Below, piece by piece: positions 16,901 to 23,027 of a DNA stretch of 23,027 bases. The notes beneath the pieces were generated by a model. That model was not told the DNA's origin. It worked only from the letters and a program-made list of their open reading frames with translations, and did no database searches. The stretch is from Tritrichomonas foetus (taxonomy: Eukaryota > Parabasalia > Tritrichomonadida > Tritrichomonadidae): contig MLAK01001279.1 of assembly GCA_001839685.1 (NCBI GenBank), positions 1 to 23,027 on the forward strand. Direction: 5' to 3'. Positions within the stretch are counted from its first letter, which is position 1. Each line of letters begins with the position of its first letter. The position numbers and the translations under genes were made by a program.

Positions 16901-19018
16901 ATTGATAATCTTTCAAACATTAGACAAATTATAGGACTAAATCCAAGCGTAAACATGGATGATGAAATAATTAATATTTTGCAAAATGACATTAACAATC
17001 ACATTAGCAAAGAAATTAAATTCGATTTCAATGAAAACATTCCACAAACAAGTGAAACTAGCCAAAATGGAAATATTCACGAAAATGAATTTTATAACGA
17101 TAAATATTTCAGTGATGATTTATTAGGGCTTTGCCATTCTATTCAAAAAGCAATTTTGTTGATTAAAGACACAAAGAAACTTTTTTATTTCATAAGTCCA
17201 ATAATTATTGATAAAATTTCTGGAATTACTGTGAATTCTTATGACTCTGAAACATCAGCTTGGAAAATCATGCATAAAATTGATTCAATTCTATCTTCCT
17301 TTTTATTTTCAGATAATTCCCTAACTCAACTTTCCAAAAAGATTCAAATATTTCTTAAAATTGTGGATATTCAACCTTTTTCTTTACTTGGGATTGAATA
17401 TAATTTTTCTAATTTTGGTTCAAATCAAACTCTTGCTCTTGCTCTTCAAAAAATTGACTGTATTGACTTACTTCTGAATTTCAAAGACATTTTCCAAACT
17501 GATCCACAAGAAGAACTCGATTCCTACGCTTTAACCTGTTCACAAATGGGAATTTACAAATTTCCAAAGAATGAGATCAAATATAGTAATGAGTTTTTCT
17601 ATAAAATGTCACTTATATTTAATTATAATCATTTTATTGAACCATCAATTGTTCCAACGTTCACAGATACTTTTCCACCAACTAATATGATGCTGAATTG
17701 TGACTGGCCTCCAATTTCTTACAAAAGCCTATCAAAAAATGATTCAAATTTAGGAACTGGATCTCTGAGTTCAGAATCAGAAATTAAAGATTCAACAAGT
17801 GGATCAATTCCAATAACAAATTCCTTATCTTCTTCATCTTCACTCATCTCAACAATTCATTTCTCTGAAAATGATGTTCAAACTCATTTTTATGATCGAA
17901 TTGTAGATTTAACTTCACATAAGAAGAAACCAAAATCAGACAATCAATCATTAAAACAAATCCGAAAGTTTTTCATAGAAAATGGACCAACTGAACTTGT
18001 CGTCAGATTTTTATCAGAAAAAGGAAAATTTGCAAGTGCTATGAAGCTTCTAAATGAAAGAATTCAAACTATGAAAAGCAATAAACCTATAATTGAATCC
18101 AATGAAAATGATTCCAAAACATTGGATGAAAATAATTATTTTGTTATTGAAAAGGAAAGAATTTTCAAAACAAGCATTTTTGAAACTTCATTAGCACATA
18201 ATGAGTTACTTCGTCTTGTTCGGCAAGTTAAAAGTGAAGATGACATGTTTGCTTCAATTTTGCCATTTTCTGGTCCTTATTTGCGTTTCGAACTATTTTC
18301 TTACTTAAAACAATGGATGAAAGCATTCAAAACTGCAATTGAACTTTTTATTGAGCCACAAAAAGACAAAGACCACTCAAACGTTCGTTCCCTCAATCTT
18401 CTTAGTCGTGCACAAAATTGCCTTGAAGAAATCACTGAATATTCAGAAGAAAAAGAAATGAAAAAATGTGAATTGCAACTACAAAGAGAATTTTGTATTT
18501 TCATAATTGATAATAAATTAAATTGTGATTTTTCTGACATGAATCTCTTTCAAGAAGATCATCAAAGAGAATCAATGGTTATTTTTCTATTGAATAACAT
18601 GAATACTAAACTTGCTGTCGCAATTATTAAATTCTATATAATCAACCCAAAAAATATTGGTGAAAGATACTGTGATATTTTGTTTAATGAAAGCAGCGAA
18701 AAAATTACAATGTTTATCAATACATTAGAAAATGAAGTAGAAAGGAAAATTTTCAGGGAAATTTATTATGCAATTATTACTAGGCTTGCTTATGTAATTG
18801 AACTATCTAAAGAAGATATTCTTGCCTATATAAATATTCTGAAAGATTATAATTTCAAAAGCCAAATGTTTCTTCAATTTGAGTTTTATGAAGAAGCAGC
18901 TCAAATTGCATTCAATGAAAGCAATAAAGAACTTGCAGCTTTGGTTGCACACGAAGCCCATCTTTTGCAAAAGCATCAACTATTCACAAAATGTATGAAA
19001 TTTATTGAAAAATCCTAA
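14000..19018 (+). CDS. Very large helical solenoid-like protein, tentative spastizin (ZFYVE26)-like
   Basis: 1672 residues from the first ATG (MNHDGIPDEDL); the open frame extends only three codons upstream to a TTG. The protein is almost wholly predicted helix, with Leu, Phe, Lys and Asn abundant, as in alpha-solenoid scaffolds. A disordered Asn/Ser-rich stretch lies at about 950-1035 and a Ser-rich linker at about 1245-1295 (LSSESE, SLSSSSSLIS). After it comes a short TPR-like helical pair (IRKFFIENGPTELVVRFL, KGKFASAMKLLNERI, about 1320-1355), and the C-terminal 150 residues are again helical pairs (FEFYEEAAQIAFNESNKELAAL). These resemble the C-terminal solenoid of spastizin, the spatacsin/AP-5 partner, but without a FYVE finger and only by eye; other vesicle-coat or nucleoporin-like scaffolds are possible. 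The stop TAAAA may also supply the poly(A) signal. Confidence 0.8.
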   Translation: MNHDGIPDEDLEAIMIRILCLGEIEHLDIFLNQLNKKSIHLILKSLLCSQLPSLFKPTKYVQSPLKLRWIISRVLLRNDFSDVPFFNYDQLADIEFQKMNDKCSQNFRAAMEKFENNIIINSDESKIIQFAGSFIQFNAKHPSMAQHFLNSYAKYFSQVSLPKLINNFQFQCFHLFSDVEKVEVPPLRITFTGYSNFEELFQVYRTLLKGNVFQTIQGMMINDNLYPNSLGNDPDNKVRSLIDTSLQKSCHFIDILKAYSYQAFKMGKIDESIKRANFFDGMEYWILLSHEPKNTLNYFKNTDLPEFQSDSIAADYLNRIRNDLLFFSALRQNTGQNISEKDFLEHSIPFVLRMFLKSNDPLPFQNLSVTHFFCINDQNRLTDADFVWSFFAETVVIKSLTDMDNAEEIIAQAEWYLTQISDTDTQQKVLVDIFAIMFLQDLNSHYVCLQFVAEFILTMILNISDDPELITKAQNGHLLIQFARSFSGGMEFEDLIFPKKEQLFKALMSEDWLIADHIASLNSNLYDLFNTFKTVNEFKKKENSIFDPNLKTNQKSEYAALEIGLSFFNQKDSLIYVSKTLNLTEDTKELVDNRLKHLKNPLKPFKSLKKELFASLTKNFTRLSATNWAIPSFPKDQTKLHYLPEFLNYIDSFLGIVLNEEKLTETVFDALSSDPVSYFGQLYGRGRISAAEKDALLLKQDLMSMLITDKTASEKTIASMASENPIVSLTLLLLKEGGIDENPIKDLSSKSNAILYKLANLSLKSNLQNRDNFYQINRILGKSILHEQADDQNSVELINEIKEMFDKKLVSIERINEISYLLKEDEFSEIILHYLIYSNNFEIINQIVQSCASINSKLFDSVSFLKKYQNESEIYPLDRLFTKLLISHKFRDASLFMKYFGDRINTFDSLKNSYLNETPQFREEILSISPKDRSKLESSLLLSTNTNLSTNKIDYQQNESITNSEKGIDNLSNIRQIIGLNPSVNMDDEIINILQNDINNHISKEIKFDFNENIPQTSETSQNGNIHENEFYNDKYFSDDLLGLCHSIQKAILLIKDTKKLFYFISPIIIDKISGITVNSYDSETSAWKIMHKIDSILSSFLFSDNSLTQLSKKIQIFLKIVDIQPFSLLGIEYNFSNFGSNQTLALALQKIDCIDLLLNFKDIFQTDPQEELDSYALTCSQMGIYKFPKNEIKYSNEFFYKMSLIFNYNHFIEPSIVPTFTDTFPPTNMMLNCDWPPISYKSLSKNDSNLGTGSLSSESEIKDSTSGSIPITNSLSSSSSLISTIHFSENDVQTHFYDRIVDLTSHKKKPKSDNQSLKQIRKFFIENGPTELVVRFLSEKGKFASAMKLLNERIQTMKSNKPIIESNENDSKTLDENNYFVIEKERIFKTSIFETSLAHNELLRLVRQVKSEDDMFASILPFSGPYLRFELFSYLKQWMKAFKTAIELFIEPQKDKDHSNVRSLNLLSRAQNCLEEITEYSEEKEMKKCELQLQREFCIFIIDNKLNCDFSDMNLFQEDHQRESMVIFLLNNMNTKLAVAIIKFYIINPKNIGERYCDILFNESSEKITMFINTLENEVERKIFREIYYAIITRLAYVIELSKEDILAYINILKDYNFKSQMFLQFEFYEEAAQIAFNESNKELAALVAHEAHLLQKHQLFTKCMKFIEKS

Positions 19019-19078
19019 AATGTTATGTTATTTTTTAATCTCAATTTATTATTCTATTTTTAAGAAAAGAACGAAATG

Positions 19079-19091
19079 ATTTTTTTTTTTT
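19079..19091. other. T-rich tract between convergent genes
   Basis: A run of T residues lies in the 98 bp between the 3' end of the 1672-residue gene (stop at 19018) and that of the acyltransferase gene (stop at 19117). Such a tract may serve 3'-end formation of the + strand transcript. This is inference from position alone. Confidence 0.3.
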
Positions 19092-19116
19092 ACTATTTAC
19101 TATTTAGAGAGAGGAT

Positions 19117-20331
19117 TTAAATCTTTTCTAATTGTTTGAGCGCTTCTTCAATCGTTGTTGTATGATGATTAATTGATGTCAAGACATATTCAATCTTGTT
19201 TCTGATTGATTTGATTTCTTCTGGTCGAAGCTTGCTTGGAACATAAGACGTTCTCATGAAGAAAATTGATTTATCTTCAAATACTTTTGTATACGACATA
19301 TTATAGAATTCATTCAGTGGAATGTAAGGAACTCTTACGCAAACAGAAACATCTTCAACATCTTTATCAAGTTTAATTGATCCCAAGTTTGCAATATCAG
19401 AAACAGGCCCATCTGATGGATCAAAGTGAGAATTGAAATCAAGTCTTGCGAATTGAACACCATCATCACATAAACGCTTGTATTCTCTTCTCATGCTGTC
19501 TCCAAGCTCCTCCAAAGTTGACTTCACCGTGATATCTTTCACATTCACGCTGAACCCACTTACTGCGAGGCCAAAGCCCGTATCATTTGGATTTTCAGTG
19601 AAACGACGAAGATCAATTGAAGTGACACTGCCGATTCTATCAAATGCTCCATTGTATGATGACACAGCAAGAATTAAGGCAGTCCACACATTCTCTAATA
19701 ATTTATGTGGTCGCTTCAATTCAGGATCATAACAGGAAAGTTTTTCAATTGGACATTCTGTATTTGCCCATGGCAAAAATTTGTCTTTTTGTTCTTCTGG
19801 CTCATTTTTATATTTCAATGTTGCGCATTTGATGTACTCAGGAAAATCATGAGATGACTTCTTTGAGAGCTCACCAAAGTATTCATCCATAGAATAGGGG
19901 AAAATCGGTGCATCTGGAAGAGTGTCATCCAAGCAGTGCTCTGCCCAAAATGCAATCGATGTTCCATCAGTCACTGCATGTGATGCTAATAATGCAATCA
20001 TATCACTTCTTTTTGCAATAAGTCCCAAACGGTTTTCTTGTGTGTAGAACTTCTCAGAAATCCAATTCATTCCCTCTTCCGTTGTTTGAATATTTTCCGG
20101 AATTTCCAGTGGCACGACTGGCCCACGGACTGAGTAGAATTTTTCGTCGTCAGACGCAAGATTAAATGCAGGCATTGCGCGAGTCAAAATTTTGAATGAA
20201 CGGTCAGCGGCTTCTGGATTTTTGAATTTCACGCACATTGCGAGTGGCGATACTCCATTTCCTTCAATTGCTCTTTCCCAAAATGATTTCGGTCGTGATT
20301 GCGCGTTTTTAAGGTGTTCAGGAACACTCAT
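19117..20331 (-). CDS. HxxxDG acyltransferase of the condensation-domain / CoA-dependent acyltransferase superfamily
   Basis: 404 residues, no signal peptide or membrane segment. The catalytic motif H-x-x-x-D-G is present as HAVTDG (118-123), the general base of condensation domains, PapA-type acyltransferases, alcohol acetyltransferases and carnitine/choline acyltransferases. Other features of this fold are seen: an initial FWERAIEGNG-like segment (17-26), a central hydrophobic strand region around GFGLAVSGFSVNV (about 250-265) and a late ANLGSI strand (about 313-320) resembling the ISNLG-type motif. The length of about 400 residues fits a stand-alone enzyme; there is no adenylation or carrier domain and no NRPS neighbour. 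It should transfer an acyl group from CoA or a thioester to a hydroxyl or amine; the substrate is unknown. Its relatives are common in bacteria and fungi, so acquisition by lateral transfer is possible. A perfect initiator TCACT lies at 20350-20354 on this strand, about 21 nt before the ATG. Confidence 0.78.
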   Translation of the reverse strand: MSVPEHLKNAQSRPKSFWERAIEGNGVSPLAMCVKFKNPEAADRSFKILTRAMPAFNLASDDEKFYSVRGPVVPLEIPENIQTTEEGMNWISEKFYTQENRLGLIAKRSDMIALLASHAVTDGTSIAFWAEHCLDDTLPDAPIFPYSMDEYFGELSKKSSHDFPEYIKCATLKYKNEPEEQKDKFLPWANTECPIEKLSCYDPELKRPHKLLENVWTALILAVSSYNGAFDRIGSVTSIDLRRFTENPNDTGFGLAVSGFSVNVKDITVKSTLEELGDSMRREYKRLCDDGVQFARLDFNSHFDPSDGPVSDIANLGSIKLDKDVEDVSVCVRVPYIPLNEFYNMSYTKVFEDKSIFFMRTSYVPSKLRPEEIKSIRNKIEYVLTSINHHTTTIEEALKQLEKI

Positions 20332-20349
20332 TTGAGGAATATTGAAAAA

Positions 20350-20354
20350 AGTGA
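20350..20354 (-). promoter_or_regulatory. Initiator (Inr) TCACT for acyltransferase gene
   Basis: On the minus strand TCACT is followed by a T-rich stretch and the ATG 21 nt from +1. Motif is a perfect match to TCA(+1)Py(T/A). Confidence 0.45.
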
Positions 20355-20861
20355 ATTGTTTTCAAATCATTGAAATGTTATACCATTGTAAAGAAATTGA
20401 TTATAATTCCAATTTATCGAAACTAGGAACATCATTGAAATATTGAAAACCAAGTTTGATCATTATTTGAATTTTGAGTTGGGATTGAATGAATTGAATT
20501 TCCAGAATTTATTTGGTTGATCATAATTTATCGATATCGCTCATTCCTTAATAGCTATTAGACTTAATACATAAAACTTAACATATATTTGATATTATGT
20601 ATATATGATAGTTATATGTAACCATAAAAGCGTGCTATAAATGAATTTGGGTTTTTCCATTTTTGTAAATGTGCTATTTATTTATGAGTACAAGATTTCA
20701 TTGTATTAGCTCAAAAAATGTAATTAATTTTTTGTTAGTTGTTGAATAATGAAAATCAAACAAATATCGATTTATGAGATTTTTTTTGAATGATGATTGC
20801 TGCAAATGACTAAACTTGACTAAGAATACTCTCCAAAATAAACTTTTACAAAGAATTCCTT

Positions 20862-20965
20862 ACCTTTGCATTACCACCAAACGTGAAAAAGATTTTCACC
20901 AAGTTTGGTCAATCATTCACGTGAATTTGGACTTCTGCCTTACCTTTTGAATTTAATGCAAAGGT
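20862..20965. repeat. Nested inverted-repeat cluster
   Basis: Outer arms ACCTTTGCATTA (20862-20873) and TAATGCAAAGGT (20954-20965) are exact reverse complements. Inside them a hairpin occupies 20876-20909 (ACCAAAC+GTGAAAA pairing with TTTTCAC+GTTTGGT, AGA loop, CAA bulge), followed by the palindrome ATTCACGTGAAT at 20915-20926. CCTTACCTTT also occurs as a direct repeat at 20858-20867 and 20938-20947. The density of symmetry in about 110 bp suggests a structured RNA, a regulatory cluster or a remnant mobile element. Confidence 0.65.
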
Positions 20966-21703
20966 TTACAGGATAGATATATCTAAGAAAAATTAATAAT
21001 ATTTTAATGACTGTCAATTTGTGAATAATGAGAAGAGCAAAGGATGATTCTAATTTTAAATATACAATCAGATGGAACGTGCATTGTTCCATTAGCTTGA
21101 TGATTTTTTTGCTTTTTTGTAAGATTGAAAATTCAATCCACAGGTTGGTACTTTTCAGTTGAAATATTATTTTGTTTCTCCTTTTAGTTATTTCCCACAC
21201 TTCTTGTCTTTTCATTTTGTTTAATTGGGAAAATTCTCATTTCATTTTCTTTTCATTTACAAATCTTTGAACAATCATGCTGTAGTACCTCCATACATTC
21301 ATTTTTTCATTAAAATAACTCCAAAAAAACATCTCTGAGGAAATTCTCCGTGGAAAATATTTTTATTTTCTATTCCATGATGATCTTTGTTGTTATATAT
21401 TGAAAAATTACACCTTTAAGAGATGTTCTCTCCATCTTTTTTCCCATTGGTGAATTATTTCAGAATTTCTCCCATGATTTGAATATTGGTAACAAAACAG
21501 TCAAATCGACCCTACTCCCAATTTCATGACAACAAATATCATATTTAATGTTTTTTGGTAGTGTCTTCATCTAAATATTTTCACATTGTCAGAGAAAACC
21601 CTTACAAAAGTTGCCATAATTTTCTCATTCAATTAACATGAAAAGAAATTTCTATTGTCTCAATCTTTTCATCAAAAAATAATATGTCATACCTGTTCAT
21701 TTT

Positions 21704-21708
21704 TCATT
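21704..21708 (+). promoter_or_regulatory. Initiator (Inr) TCATT
   Basis: TCATT with A21706 as +1 lies just before the ATG at 21710, a leader of 4 nt. It fits the short-leader pattern seen at 3141 and 5419. Confidence 0.6.
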
Positions 21709-21709
21709 C

Positions 21710-22915
21710 ATGAAAACGATAACACTCCAACAGGAAAGTGATTTCCTTATTATCTACAAAACCCAAGAATTTCCTATTACGATTGGCATATTCACATCAG
21801 TGTCCCGAATGGCTAAAAAGAATTTCTCTGGCAGTATGAGAAGAGAAAAACCCAAATATGCCCATCCATATGTTGTATTAGTTAAAGTCATTCGGAATAT
21901 TGAAAATGCGTCATTGCAACAATTCATAAATGCTTGCCATTTCAAAGAGTTTCAGCTAACAGAAGAAAATATCAGTGACATAACTTATCTGGCTAATTTC
22001 TTTGAAGTTGAAATGTTTGATTCTATCATTCAACAATATTATAATGAACATCCCAATAACATGATTTTCGATAAACTGATTCAATTTCATTTGAACAAAA
22101 GTGAAAACATAGATGAAAATGAAGTAAATCAGGAAGAAATTTATGTTACTGAACATTTAGAGAATTTCATCTCGAATGAAAATATATTTAAACTTCCATT
22201 TAACATTATTTATCGACTAGTAGAAGGCTATGCATCAATAAAGAACAATAAAAAGAGCTCAAAAGCACTCTTTTCGTGTTTAACTTATGAAATGAAAACA
22301 TTTATTTACAATTGTTTTTCCAAATATCAAGAATTGGCAACCATCCTTTTAAATGTTTTTGAATACATAACAATCGATGAAATTCTTCCATTTGTTTTGG
22401 ATAAATCATTTTCATTTTCATTAATCTCAAACCCATCTATTTCTGCACTGATGAAGCAGTTGATTTCTAATTCATATGGGCCTCTTGCTCCAACAATAAA
22501 CCAACAAGATGAAGTATATGATATTTCAATCGAAGGAAGCACTTTAGAGATTGGGAGTTCTAAATCGACAATTTTATCTGGTCCTTTCATATTACACAAC
22601 AGTAACATAAGGAAGATAAAAATCAAAGAGGGAATCACCGAAATCAAGGAAAATTTTATGAGGGATTGTATGTCTATTAAAGTTATTGAAATAGCTTCAA
22701 CAGTTCGAAAAATTGAAATTAAAGCTTTCTTCAATTGTCCAAACGTTGATAATGTCATTTTCAATACATCCTGCATTGAATTTAACCCAAATTCGGTATT
22801 CACTAATCCAACAAATGAGCATGAAGAACCAAAGATGATTCAATTAAAACCAATTCAATTCTTCGAAAACAATACATGGATACCTAGATTCGTTCCATTT
22901 AATGCCCCAAAGTAA
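21710..22915 (+). CDS. BTB/POZ and LRR_5 (BspA-like) protein
   Basis: 401 residues without signal peptide or membrane segment. Residues about 8-112 fit a BTB/POZ-like fold (SDFLIIYKTQEFPITIGIF opening, then FKEFQLTEENISDITYLANFFEVEMFDSII), continued by a BACK-like helical region (115-260). The last third (about 265-365) carries BspA-type leucine-rich repeats of the LRR_5/TpLRR kind: IRKIKIKEGITEIKENFMRDC, IKVIEIASTVRKIEIKAFFNC, VDNVIFN. Only two or three repeats are present, fewer than in the long surface BspA proteins. The BTB end suggests a cytosolic oligomerising adaptor, perhaps for a cullin-3 ligase, rather than a surface adhesin. This architecture belongs to a large expanded family in trichomonads as I know them, so many paralogues are expected. 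The stop codon TAAAA may overlap the poly(A) signal. Confidence 0.82.
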   Translation: MKTITLQQESDFLIIYKTQEFPITIGIFTSVSRMAKKNFSGSMRREKPKYAHPYVVLVKVIRNIENASLQQFINACHFKEFQLTEENISDITYLANFFEVEMFDSIIQQYYNEHPNNMIFDKLIQFHLNKSENIDENEVNQEEIYVTEHLENFISNENIFKLPFNIIYRLVEGYASIKNNKKSSKALFSCLTYEMKTFIYNCFSKYQELATILLNVFEYITIDEILPFVLDKSFSFSLISNPSISALMKQLISNSYGPLAPTINQQDEVYDISIEGSTLEIGSSKSTILSGPFILHNSNIRKIKIKEGITEIKENFMRDCMSIKVIEIASTVRKIEIKAFFNCPNVDNVIFNTSCIEFNPNSVFTNPTNEHEEPKMIQLKPIQFFENNTWIPRFVPFNAPK

Positions 22916-22965
22916 AAATAATTCTAACACGATTTTTCGACTTATTAAAATCCTTTTATTAAATT

Positions 22966-23017
22966 CCACTTTATTTAATCATTACCTCACCTCCTATATG
23001 AAAGGTTTACAAAGTGG
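22966..23017. repeat. Weak inverted repeat downstream of the BTB-LRR gene
   Basis: CCACTTT (22966-22972) and AAAGTGG (23011-23017) are inverted with 38 bases between them. A 7-bp stem with a long loop is weak evidence; recorded because it lies just past a stop codon near the window edge. Confidence 0.25.
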
Positions 23018-23027
23018 TCCCCCAAAG

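Larger units (their letters stand above)
20332..21709. other. 1.4-kb divergent spacer, no gene seen
   Basis: The longest non-coding stretch of the window, between two divergent genes. Open frames here, such as 20940-21215 on the minus strand, are short, hydrophobic and unlike any family. It contains a nested inverted-repeat cluster at 20858-20971 and an initiator at its right edge. I see no tRNA, rRNA or snRNA signature by eye. Confidence 0.5.

Noticed and set aside
19117..20331. Nonribosomal peptide synthetase or biosynthetic gene cluster
   Set aside because: Only a single stand-alone acyltransferase; no adenylation, carrier or thioesterase domain and unrelated neighbours.
20940..21215. 91-codon minus-strand frame in the long spacer
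   Set aside because: Ile/Leu/Lys-rich, no similarity, and it overlaps the inverted-repeat cluster.
1..23027. Trichomonad introns (GTATGT...ACTAACACACAG)
   Set aside because: No matching 3' consensus was seen and every recognised gene is a complete single frame.
1..23027. tRNA, rRNA, CRISPR or transposon genes
   Set aside because: No box B-like GGTTCGA motif, no spaced repeats, no transposase or integrase motif found by eye; a covariance-model scan would be decisive.

Overview
This 23 kb AT-rich window is best read as part of a parabasalid (trichomonad) nuclear genome, with Tritrichomonas the likeliest genus. It contains twelve intronless protein genes on both strands, separated by AT-rich spacers of about 70 bp to 1.4 kb. 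Their families are eukaryotic: Arl2, a DYRK-type kinase, RasGEF, BTB/POZ, a U-box-like domain and a tail-anchored membrane protein. Several start codons lie 3-20 nt downstream of a sequence matching the Trichomonas initiator TCA(+1)Py(T/A). One gene encodes a BTB protein with BspA-type LRR_5 repeats, a combination expected in these protists. There are no operons, ribosome binding sites, tRNA or rRNA genes, CRISPR arrays or transposase genes that I can see.

Left part (1-5,900): a small secreted His-rich protein (439-885, +); a convergent, membrane-anchored S28-family peptidase homologue (1065-2585, -) that appears to have lost its catalytic residues; a SANT/Myb-like plus U-box-like protein (3146-4057, +); Arl2 (4782-5336, -); and, divergent from Arl2, a small unknown basic protein (5426-5881, +).

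Middle (6,100-13,400), all on the + strand: a tail-anchored coiled-coil protein with a peptidoglycan-binding-like motif (6123-7574); a DYRK/Yak1-like kinase (8254-9414); a long coiled-coil protein (9793-11103); and a LisH plus RasGEF exchange factor (11502-13319).

Right part (13,400-23,027): a 1672-residue helical protein, weakly reminiscent of spastizin-type solenoids (14000-19018, +); a convergent HxxxDG acyltransferase of the condensation-domain superfamily (19117-20331, -); a 1.4 kb spacer with nested inverted repeats; and the BTB-LRR_5 protein (21710-22915, +).

The genes do not form one pathway. Three belong to small-GTPase or kinase signalling (Arl2, RasGEF, DYRK). Two or three are probable membrane or secretory-pathway proteins. 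The items most worth a second look are the apparently dead S28 ectodomain on a membrane anchor, the SANT/U-box fusion, the initiator-to-ATG spacing, and the folded elements in two spacers. I see no defence system, mobile element or biosynthetic cluster.
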